Origin: Bacteroidota bacterium
GTDB lineage: Bacteria; Bacteroidota; Bacteroidia; Bacteroidales; UBA10428
Direction: 5' to 3'
Length of the DNA: 64,000 nt
NCBI GenBank assembly: GCA_003252385.1
Contig: QKEH01000011.1
Coordinates: 62,001 to 126,000 of the forward strand
Under the pieces are notes generated by a model. It worked only from the letters and a program-made list of their open reading frames with translations. It was not told where the DNA came from and ran no database searches. The stretch's first letter is position 1, and each line of letters opens with the position of its first letter. This document shows, in pieces, positions 18,226-25,311 of the stretch. The translations under genes were made by a program, and so were the position numbers.

Positions 18226-19383
18226 ATGAAAAAGAATATAGATCTATACGAACGGATTGAAAATTACCTGGAGGGCAACCTAAGCTCCGATGAGAAACGG
18301 ATGCTGGAACATTCCATGCAACACGATAGCGTTTTACAGGAAATGGTCAATCAACATACTCGGATGCACCAATTCATTTTCGAAAGCTCCTTACATGAAG
18401 TGCGCCAAAACCTGCAATACATACACCGCCGAAATAAAACCAACCAATGGCATCGTTACCTGAAAACAGGTGGCGCCACCATTGGATTGCTTGCTATTTT
18501 CTTTTGCGCCCGCTATTATACCTCCCAGAAAACACGCCCCGAGCTCTCTACCAATCCTGTTGTTCAGTATGATTCAACCACATTAAAACAATCCCATTCA
18601 ATACCTATCAAAAAGAACACGTTGCCCATTTATAACACACAAGAACCAGAAGTGGCCCCAGCAACATGCCAGGTATCCAAGAACGCCGATCAGGCTTTGG
18701 AAGTACCGGTTATTATTCCCGTACCGGATACCACATTCGAACAGACAACATCGGAAAGTGAGCCGTCTCTTCCAAGTTTTGAACCCCTAGTACATACCCT
18801 ACCAACAGGGAAACCCAATACCAAAAACCCCGAAAATACAGAACAAAAAACAGAGGGATTATCATCCGCCGTAAACTGCGATACGGTTATTCTCCATGCT
18901 GCCTATGTCTGTTCAAAGAGTTGTTCCGACAAAGCCAATGGAAGCATCCATTTTTCTTCGGAGACTACCGGAGGTACTCCCCCCTACCAGTATTCCATCA
19001 ACAATGGGCTCGATTATTTTTCCCAAACCGAGTTTACCCATTTAAGTTGCATGCATTATTCCCTATGGGTTAAAGATGCCCATAATTGCACCACGCAAAT
19101 TGACCGGATGTACCTGGAAAGCAAAGATTGCAGTTATGATGAAGTTTTTGCACCACTCGAAGGAGAGCAATGGGAAGTGCCAACAGACGATAAACCAGCA
19201 GTACTATACATCTTTGCTCAGCAGGGCATGTTGGTTTTCCAGCATCGTATCGACGAAGGTATGACCTTCCAGTGGAACGGTACCTCCAATTCCAATAATC
19301 CGCTGCCTATGGGCGCCTATGCTTTTGTGCTCGAATTTGACACCCATGAAACCTTCCACGGTACCATTACCATAATACGATAG
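18226..19383 (+). CDS. Putative membrane anti-sigma factor with SprB repeat and T9SS type B-like C-terminus
   Basis: About 385 residues from the ATG at 18226; a TTG start 21 bp upstream is less likely. The cytoplasmic N-terminus (1-80; ENYLEGNLSSDEKRMLEHSM, typical of anti-sigma N-terminal helices) is followed by one membrane helix (~82-99, GGATIGLLAIFFCARYYT). A Pro/Thr/Glu-rich linker (~100-215) leads to one SprB-type repeat (~220-300; GGTPPYQYSINNGLDYF, HYSLWVKDAHNC). The last ~85 residues align with CHU_C type B sorting domains: EVFAPLEGEQWEV, QQGMLVFQHR, FQWNGTS, NPLPMGAYAFVLE and the end TITIIR. The same end pattern occurs at 12837. No zinc-anti-sigma motif is seen. Fusion of anti-sigma and cargo-like modules is unusual. 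Confidence 0.72.
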   Translation: MKKNIDLYERIENYLEGNLSSDEKRMLEHSMQHDSVLQEMVNQHTRMHQFIFESSLHEVRQNLQYIHRRNKTNQWHRYLKTGGATIGLLAIFFCARYYTSQKTRPELSTNPVVQYDSTTLKQSHSIPIKKNTLPIYNTQEPEVAPATCQVSKNADQALEVPVIIPVPDTTFEQTTSESEPSLPSFEPLVHTLPTGKPNTKNPENTEQKTEGLSSAVNCDTVILHAAYVCSKSCSDKANGSIHFSSETTGGTPPYQYSINNGLDYFSQTEFTHLSCMHYSLWVKDAHNCTTQIDRMYLESKDCSYDEVFAPLEGEQWEVPTDDKPAVLYIFAQQGMLVFQHRIDEGMTFQWNGTSNSNNPLPMGAYAFVLEFDTHETFHGTITIIR

Positions 19384-19461
19384 ACCGCGCCCATGCATCC
19401 TCGATTCTTTGTAAGAATTCGTGCTGCTGGCAGAGCACCCAATACAATTGTTGCAGCAATT

Positions 19462-19488
19462 TAAAGGTATGCTTTACCTTTAGTTTTT
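19462..19488 (+). terminator. Intrinsic terminator after the sigma/anti-sigma operon
   Basis: A perfect 8 bp stem, TAAAGGTA (19462-19469) with TACCTTTA (19475-19482), loop TGCTT, then GTTTTT. It lies 79 bp downstream of the anti-sigma gene. Confidence 0.55.
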
Positions 19489-19583
19489 AGGAGCCCAGTC
19501 CTCAGTATCCAGATTGAGAGTGCCTTTTTTTGACTATTACATGGGGATGCCCGGGAAAGGCTTTTCGAAGAATCCGATCGGAG

Positions 19584-19608
19584 GTGAGTTTCAAGTCCTG
19601 AAACTCAC
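19584..19608. repeat. Perfect 10 bp hairpin at the 3' side of tRNA-Leu
   Basis: GTGAGTTTCA (19584-19593) pairs perfectly with TGAAACTCAC (19599-19608) over the loop AGTCC. It lies 17 nt beyond the 3' end of the minus-strand tRNA gene, so it may stop or stabilise the tRNA precursor; there is no T-run on that strand. Confidence 0.4.
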
Positions 19609-19624
19609 ACTCCCAACCGGAGAG

Positions 19625-19706
19625 TACCCGGAGCCGGAATCGAACCGGCACGGCCGAAGCCACTGGTGTTTGAGACCAGCGCGTCTACCTATTCCGCCAT
19701 CCGGGC
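19625..19706 (-). tRNA. tRNA-Leu (anticodon CAA)
   Basis: Read on the minus strand this folds as a class II tRNA. The acceptor stem is GCCCGGA/TCCGGGT with discriminator A. The anticodon stem CTGGT/ACCAG holds the loop CTCAAAC (anticodon CAA, reading UUG). A long variable arm contains GGC-TTCG-GCC, and the T arm is GCCGG-TTCGATT-CCGGC. CCA is not encoded, as is usual in this phylum. No other tRNA lies beside it. Confidence 0.95.
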
Positions 19707-20139
19707 GTTTACCTGTTTGGAACAGGGACTGCGAAGATACAGATTTTGTCATTACGCGCAAATGCTTCCGGGAAAAATTCCGTCTTTTATTCGCATAACG
19801 TTATATCCTGCCCTACACAAAGTGAACAATCACTTCCTGCCAGTTAAAATGGGAAATTAAAAATCCATACTACTCCGTTGAGGGGACTGATGACTTCTGC
19901 CCGTATTGTGAACAAACCTGAAAATTCGGTTGAAAATAGGGATCCGGATCTGGATTATGTCGCAATTATTTTGTAAGAGCTCTGTGAAACAGGGAACGGA
20001 GGTGTTGATTTTTTATTCATAAAAATAATTTGTACAGACTTGTATTTTTATCTACTTTTCATTAAGATTAATATTATAAATAGCATGTAACAATCATGTA
20101 ATAAAACACTTACAAGCATAAGTTAATAACTTCGACGAA
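19707..20139. other. Intergenic region between tRNA-Leu and nrdJ
   Basis: These 433 bases show no gene or riboswitch that I can support. The right half (20010-20130) is very AT-rich and must contain the nrdJ promoter, but only an imperfect -7 box (TATTTTTA at 20043) is seen. I looked for a cobalamin riboswitch because nrdJ is B12-dependent and did not find its conserved core. Confidence 0.5.
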
Positions 20140-20286
20140 ATGTTAAGAAGTACCAGCCTGCGGAAATTGTATACCAAAAAAGGTGTTAATAAATTGCCAG
20201 AGCAACAAGAGGAAGTAGACCTCAAAGTGAATGCACAGTTTTTCAATACCTTAAAATTATTGACCCATGCAAACCGGAGAAATTAA
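20140..20286 (+). CDS. Possible 48-residue leader ORF overlapping the nrdJ start
   Basis: ATG at 20140, 48 codons, stop at 20284, overlapping the first 20 bases of nrdJ in another frame. The product is basic at the N-terminus (MLRSTSLRKLYTKKGVNKL), acidic in the middle and hydrophobic near the end (AQFFNTLKLL). The overlap would allow translational coupling to nrdJ. No homologue is known to me and chance cannot be excluded. Confidence 0.25.
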   Translation: MLRSTSLRKLYTKKGVNKLPEQQEEVDLKVNAQFFNTLKLLTHANRRN

Positions 20287-22885
20287 CTTGAAAGAATTGA
20301 CCATCGATGAAAAAGAGATGCAAAACCAGGAGAAAAATAAAGTGAAAAAGGCAGAGGAGAAGAAGACGTATTCGTACGATGAGGCATTAAAAAGTTCGAT
20401 TAAGTATTTTAAAGGTGACGAGCTGGCAGCAACGGTTTGGATTAGCAAATACGCGCTGAAAGATTCGTTTGGAAATTTATACGAAAAAACCCCCGATGAC
20501 ATGCACCGCCGACTGGCACGTGAGCTGGCCAGAGTGGAAAAAAAATACAATAACCCGCTGAGCGAACAGGAAATTTTTGAGACCCTGAAGGATTTCAAAT
20601 ACATTGTTCCCCAGGGTGGCCCTATGACCGGTATCGGCAACGAATTTCAAATTGCCTCGCTCTCCAATTGCTTTGTTATTGGCAATGAAGGACCTTCCGA
20701 TTCGTATGGTGCCATTATGAAAATTGATCAGGAACAGGTACAGTTGATGAAACGCCGCGGAGGAGTGGGACACGACCTGACCCACATACGCCCCAAAGGC
20801 AGTCCGGTATTGAATAGTGCACTTACTTCCACCGGGGTGGTTCCCTTTATGGAGCGCTACTCCAACTCTACCCGCGAGGTGGCTCAGGACGGCCGGCGGG
20901 GTGCGCTTATGCTGAGTATTTCCAGCAAACACCCCGATGCCGAAGCCTTTATTGATGCCAAGCTGACTCCCGGAAAAGTAACCGGGGCCAATGTTTCGGT
21001 ACGTATCGACCACGACTTTATGCGTGCTGTGGTAAACAACACCTCCTACACTACCCAATATCCGGTGGACTCCGATAAGCCGATGTACACCAAGGACATT
21101 GATGCCGGAAAACTGTGGAAAAAAATTGTACATAACGCCTGGAAATCGGCCGAACCCGGAATTCTTTTCTGGGATACCATCGCTTCGGAGTCGGTTCCCG
21201 ATTGTTATGCCGAATACGGGTACAAGACCGTATCAACCAACCCCTGTGGGGAGATTCCGCTGTGCCCATACGACTCGTGCCGCCTGCTGGCCATTAACCT
21301 GTACAGTTACGTGGATGAGCCATTTACCCAGGCTGCCAAATTCAATTTCCCCCTGTATAAAAAACACGTTCATGTGGCGCTCCGCCTGATGGATGATATT
21401 ATCGACCTGGAACTCGAAAAAATTGATGCTATACTGGCGAAAATTTCCGGCGATCCGGAAGATATTGAAGTGAAACGCGTTGAAAAACGCCTCTGGGAAA
21501 ATATTCGCACCAAGGCCGAAGAGGGACGTCGCACCGGTATTGGCATTACCGCCGAAGGCGATATGTTGGCCGCCCTGGGCTTGCGTTACGGTTCCGACGA
21601 TGCTACCGATTTTTCGGTGGAAGTACATAAAACCCTGGCACTGGAAGCCTATCGGGCTTCCGTATATGCCGCAAAAGACCGGGGAGCCTTTGCCATCTAC
21701 GATTCTCATCTGGAAAAAAACAACCCCTTTATTCAACGCCTGCGTGCCGAAGATGAGGAGTTCTACCGCGAAATGCTGAAATACGGACGGCGCAACATTG
21801 CCCTCCTGACTATTGCCCCCACCGGAACCACCAGCTTGATGACCCAAACTACCTCCGGAATTGAGCCGGTATTCCTGCCCGTTTACAAACGTCGACGTAA
21901 GGTAAACCCCAGCGACACCAGTGCTAAAGTGGCTTTTGTCGATGAGGTAGGCGACAGCTGGGAAGAGTACAATGTATTTCACCATAAGTTCATTACCTGG
22001 ATGGAAGCCAACGGCTACACCTTGGAGGAAGTGCAACAATTTGATGACCGGCAAATGGACGATCTCATTGCTAAATCGCCCTACTATAAAGCTACATCCA
22101 ACGATGTGGATTGGATGAGTAAGGTAAAAATGCAGGGTCAGGTGCAGAAATGGGTCGACCATTCGATCAGTGTTACCATCAACCTGCCTAAAGAAGCTCC
22201 GGAAGAATTGGTCGGCCAACTCTATATTACCGCCTGGGAAAGCGGCTGCAAAGGGGTAACCGTGTATCGCGACGGCTCGCGCAGTGGAGTGCTTATTGGC
22301 AAGGATGAGAAAAAAACCACCGAGCTGCTTGATTCGTCCTCCTTCAAACGCCCGAAGGTGCTCGAAGCCGAAATCATTCGTTTCAACAATAACGACGAAA
22401 AGTGGATCGCTTTTGTTGGGGTGAAAGACGGACGTCCCTACGAAATCTTCACCGGGTTAGCCGATGAGGAAATGTTCCCCATCCCAAAATCCATCAAAAA
22501 GGGACTCATCATTAAGAACCGCGACGACAACGGCATTTCGCGCTACGATTTTCAATATACCGATAAATACGGCTACAAGAATACCCTGGGCGGGCTCTCG
22601 CACATGTTCGACAAAGAGTTCTGGAACTACGCCAAACTTATTTCCAGTGTGCTGCGCCACGGTATGCCCATTCCGGATATTGTACGCCTGGTAACTTCGC
22701 TCCATCTCGACAGCGATACCATCAACACATGGAAAAACGGTGTGGAACGTGCCTTGAAACGTTACATCCCCGATGGTACCAAAGCGAAAAAAGGTGCTAA
22801 ATGCCAGAATTGTGGTTCCGACGGCCTTATCTACCAGGAGGGTTGTCTGCTTTGCACCGATTGTGGATCGTCCAAATGCGGGTAA
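20267..22885 (+). CDS. nrdJ: Adenosylcobalamin-dependent (class II) ribonucleoside-diphosphate reductase
   Basis: An 872-residue class II ribonucleotide reductase, which makes dNTP precursors with or without oxygen using adenosylcobalamin. The active-site triad motif N-P-C-G-E is at 325-329 (Asn325, Cys327, Glu329), and the first redox Cys is at 135 (SLSNCFVIG). GGVGHDLTHIRPKGSPV and APTGTTSLMTQTTSGIEPVF are typical substrate and specificity regions. The C-terminus carries a Cys-rich tail (CQNCGSDGL ... CLLCTDCGSSKCG) for thioredoxin reduction. The first ~32 residues are a charged extension before TYSYDEAL, where relatives usually begin. It is monocistronic, ending in a clear terminator. It depends on B12, matching the uptake operon at the window start. 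Confidence 0.95.
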   Translation: MQTGEINLKELTIDEKEMQNQEKNKVKKAEEKKTYSYDEALKSSIKYFKGDELAATVWISKYALKDSFGNLYEKTPDDMHRRLARELARVEKKYNNPLSEQEIFETLKDFKYIVPQGGPMTGIGNEFQIASLSNCFVIGNEGPSDSYGAIMKIDQEQVQLMKRRGGVGHDLTHIRPKGSPVLNSALTSTGVVPFMERYSNSTREVAQDGRRGALMLSISSKHPDAEAFIDAKLTPGKVTGANVSVRIDHDFMRAVVNNTSYTTQYPVDSDKPMYTKDIDAGKLWKKIVHNAWKSAEPGILFWDTIASESVPDCYAEYGYKTVSTNPCGEIPLCPYDSCRLLAINLYSYVDEPFTQAAKFNFPLYKKHVHVALRLMDDIIDLELEKIDAILAKISGDPEDIEVKRVEKRLWENIRTKAEEGRRTGIGITAEGDMLAALGLRYGSDDATDFSVEVHKTLALEAYRASVYAAKDRGAFAIYDSHLEKNNPFIQRLRAEDEEFYREMLKYGRRNIALLTIAPTGTTSLMTQTTSGIEPVFLPVYKRRRKVNPSDTSAKVAFVDEVGDSWEEYNVFHHKFITWMEANGYTLEEVQQFDDRQMDDLIAKSPYYKATSNDVDWMSKVKMQGQVQKWVDHSISVTINLPKEAPEELVGQLYITAWESGCKGVTVYRDGSRSGVLIGKDEKKTTELLDSSSFKRPKVLEAEIIRFNNNDEKWIAFVGVKDGRPYEIFTGLADEEMFPIPKSIKKGLIIKNRDDNGISRYDFQYTDKYGYKNTLGGLSHMFDKEFWNYAKLISSVLRHGMPIPDIVRLVTSLHLDSDTINTWKNGVERALKRYIPDGTKAKKGAKCQNCGSDGLIYQEGCLLCTDCGSSKCG

Positions 22886-22914
22886 TCAATTTTCATTACA
22901 TATCAAAGGGAAGA

Positions 22915-22948
22915 AAAGAGGAGGCCGGTTTCGGTTTCCTCTTTTTTT
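22915..22948 (+). terminator. Intrinsic terminator of nrdJ
   Basis: AAAGAGGA (22915-22922) pairs with TCCTCTTT (22937-22944), extended by GCCG/CGGT inside, followed by seven T. It lies 30 bp after the nrdJ stop. Confidence 0.78.
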
Positions 22949-23005
22949 ATGGGTACCGGCTACTGACATACTCCTGTCACAGGGGTGGGTATCTTCGCAG
23001 TATAA

Positions 23006-23043
23006 ACGGGTAAGTGGTCAATTTAAAATGTAGCTTTACCCGT
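23006..23043 (+). repeat. Inverted repeat in the leader of the DUF4332 gene
   Basis: ACGGGTAA (23006-23013) and TTACCCGT (23036-23043) form a perfect 8 bp inverted repeat with a 22-nt AT-rich spacer, 58 bp before the ATG at 23102. It could be an operator or an RNA hairpin; no T-run follows. Confidence 0.3.
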
Positions 23044-23101
23044 CAATATCAACGTATAGGAACAGAAAAAACAACTGCACTAATCTCCATAAAAACAAAA
23101 T

Positions 23102-23776
23102 ATGGCCTATTATATCAATTTGAAAGAAATGGGTTTAGAACGTTTAAGGAAACAACTGGTCAGTCGCTATCTGGTACCCAGCCGCCAACCACTGCGACAG
23201 GATATAGATGCTATATTCGGCCGGTTTCATGAGCTCGGACTGCAGCATGCAGGAGATCTTTTAATGCAGCTAAACACCAGGAAACGGTTAACTTCTTTTT
23301 CTGCCACAAGTGGGGTCGATGAAGTTTACCTAACCATTTTGGGACGCGAACTACGAAGCTGGCTGCCCAAACCCAATAAGATTGCGGATTTTCCGGAAAT
23401 GGATCGCGAAGTAGTTCTAAAACTGGAGCAAGTGAAAATAATCACTACCCTCCAGCTGTTTGAATACATTCTCACGCCCGACACCCGTAAAAACCTGGCT
23501 GAAGCAACGGGATTAGAGGAACAGGTTATTTTACGACTGGCCCGGCTTACCGACCTTTCGCGCATACGATGGGTGAGCCCTGCCTTTGCGCACATGTTAT
23601 TGATTGCGGGCTTCGATTGTGCCCAAAAGGTCCAACGGGCTCATGCCGAAGAAATACATAGAGCCATCAATGCATTGAACCGGGAGCAAGGTTTTTATAA
23701 GCATTCATTTGCATTAACCGATTTTAGGACCATCATTGAGGCAGCTCAGGATGTCTGCCTGGATGTTATTTACTAA
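23102..23776 (+). CDS. DUF4332 domain protein (helix-hairpin-helix-like)
   Basis: A 224-residue soluble, all-helical protein. Two halves with similar helix patterns are seen; the second contains EATGLEEQVILRLARLTDL followed by RIRWVSPAFAHMLLIAGFDCAQ, the DUF4332 signature. That signature resembles the helix-hairpin-helix motifs of DNA-binding and ligase proteins: a first motif that detects loose fit, then GFD-x-x-x-KV. No enzymatic residues are apparent. The family has no established function; a nucleic-acid-binding role is inference. The AlkD-like repair gene follows after 57 bp, which is compatible with a shared transcript. Confidence 0.75.
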   Translation: MAYYINLKEMGLERLRKQLVSRYLVPSRQPLRQDIDAIFGRFHELGLQHAGDLLMQLNTRKRLTSFSATSGVDEVYLTILGRELRSWLPKPNKIADFPEMDREVVLKLEQVKIITTLQLFEYILTPDTRKNLAEATGLEEQVILRLARLTDLSRIRWVSPAFAHMLLIAGFDCAQKVQRAHAEEIHRAINALNREQGFYKHSFALTDFRTIIEAAQDVCLDVIY

Positions 23777-23833
23777 ACCCGGAAGGCTCGTGTACACCAG
23801 GAATGAAAAAGAAACGTAATACTCCTATAACCT

Positions 23834-24538
23834 ATGAAAGATACCCTATATTCTGATATTTTGGACACCTTTAGATCCATGGCCGATCCGGATCGAATTG
23901 AAAGCTCCCGGCGCAACCATCCGACCCGAATGGAAGTGATTGGGGTGGTGGTTCCAAATATTCGTAAAGTATTGAAGGAAGTGGCCATGCAGATCCGAAC
24001 CTGGCCGGTACCCGATCGTCTGGCTCTGGTGCACCGCTTGTGCGATAGCGGCTGTCTGGAGTGCCAGATGCTGGGATTTATGCTGCTGGAAAAGGACAGC
24101 CAGGCCGTGGATGCATTGGATGAAGCCGGAATTGATGCCCTGGGCCGCGTGATGGACAATTGGGTATCGGTGGATTGCTACTCACTGATGGTAGTCGGCC
24201 AGGCCTGGCGTCGTGGAAACATGGGTATCGAAAGAATATACCGCTACCTCCAATCGGCCGATTTCTGGCAGCGCCGGATAGCCGTGGTAGCCACCGTAGC
24301 CCTTAACCTGAAAAGCAAAGGCGGCCGTGGCGATGTGGAGCATACCCTGGCCATTTGCTCCCGGGTGGTGAACGACCATCACGATTTGATCAACAAAGCC
24401 CTGTCGTGGACATTGCGCGAACTGGCCAAACGCGAACCGGAGCCGGTATACCGCTTCTTAGAGCAACACCACGATAAACTTCATGGGCGGGTATTGCGCG
24501 AGGTAGGGCATAAGCTGAAGTTTGGCACAAAAAATTAG
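23834..24538 (+). CDS. DNA alkylation repair protein (AlkD-like HEAT-repeat family)
   Basis: A 234-residue alpha-helical protein matching the AlkC/AlkD HEAT-repeat DNA glycosylase family, which removes N3- and N7-alkylpurines without base flipping. Visible family features are RRNHPTRMEVIGVVVPNIRK near the start (the region before the first HEAT repeat), MGRVMDNWVSVDCYSLMVVG (with the conserved W and D of the DNA-facing surface), FWQRRIAVVATVAL and NKALSWTLRELAKR. The usual length is 220-240. Glycosylase activity is by family; some relatives are only DNA-binding. Confidence 0.82.
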   Translation: MKDTLYSDILDTFRSMADPDRIESSRRNHPTRMEVIGVVVPNIRKVLKEVAMQIRTWPVPDRLALVHRLCDSGCLECQMLGFMLLEKDSQAVDALDEAGIDALGRVMDNWVSVDCYSLMVVGQAWRRGNMGIERIYRYLQSADFWQRRIAVVATVALNLKSKGGRGDVEHTLAICSRVVNDHHDLINKALSWTLRELAKREPEPVYRFLEQHHDKLHGRVLREVGHKLKFGTKN

Positions 24539-24695
24539 CCGATCTGTTGTGGTGCGAAAGATTGCCAAATGGGTGACTTTGGCACGGAATACACTGTACA
24601 AATGTTACCGATGAAACTCAACCGAGAAAAAGGTAGCATAACTACCACACCATGCCAAAGAGATTCCATTCAGATGTAACTCCGAAAATGTTCGT

Positions 24696-25058
24696 ATGCT
24701 TTCAAGAAATAATACTCTTGGGTTAGGGTCTATTTTTGCGATGAGTTCATCAATATTTCAAAAATTGGAAATAGATGGGGAACTAAAATTGTTCAATTAC
24801 TACTATACCCAGCAAACGGGCGGAGGCTACAATGCTTCTACGGGAGTGGCCATGGGAAGCTATTCCTATACCGTGGAAAGATACATTTTACAAAAAGGGG
24901 ATGGCGAACTAAAAAGACTCAAAGGGTGGACTTTTAAAAAAGATATGGCAGAGTTCTTTAGCGATTGTCCTGACTTGGTCGAGCGGGTTGAAAGCAAAGA
25001 TTTTCGTAAAGGAGATTTAGAATCCATGGTTCGATGCTACAATACCAACTGCCAGTAA
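24696..25058 (+). pseudogene. 5'-truncated paralogue of the 6.1 kb exported protein
   Basis: A 120-codon frame whose C-terminal two thirds parallel the 6062-6646 protein. Here it reads ERYILQKGDGELKRL ... FSDCPDLVERV ... MVRCYNTN; there it reads DRYLLRNGEELFKV ... FSDYPQLAQMI ... IVDQYNKK. The signal peptide and the GDTIHG N-terminal part are missing. The ~150 bases upstream (24540-24695) give no matching continuation in any frame I checked by eye. It is most simply a remnant of a duplicated gene, though the start at 24696 or the ATG at 24741 could still be translated. Confidence 0.5.
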
Positions 25059-25311
25059 AGTACATCTCACAAGGAACCCGTACAGTGCCTTGTAGCAGAC
25101 ACACCAGTGATTACCAAAATGCGTAACGAAACGGAAGGGATTCAGAAGATTAAGCACCTGAACCGTGTGTAGGTTACTACATCCGCAAACACCTGCCTAT
25201 AAACAGGACTGAATTACCACTTGATTGGGTACTTGGGAATTCGCATGGAAAAGATATAGTTATTCCCAATACGTCACCTCAGTTTATAATTTTCCAGTAC
25301 TTTCGGACACC

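Noticed and set aside
19650-19670. GCCACTGG, resembling the B12 box of a cobalamin riboswitch, upstream of nrdJ
   Set aside because: It lies inside tRNA-Leu and is read on the opposite strand; no other part of the riboswitch core is present.
19514-19860. Two open frames of 64-94 codons across tRNA-Leu on the plus strand
   Set aside because: They run antisense through the tRNA gene and have no protein features.
20027-20050. TTTG and TATTTTTA as an nrdJ promoter
   Set aside because: The spacing between the two elements is only about 10 bp and the -7 box lacks its final G.
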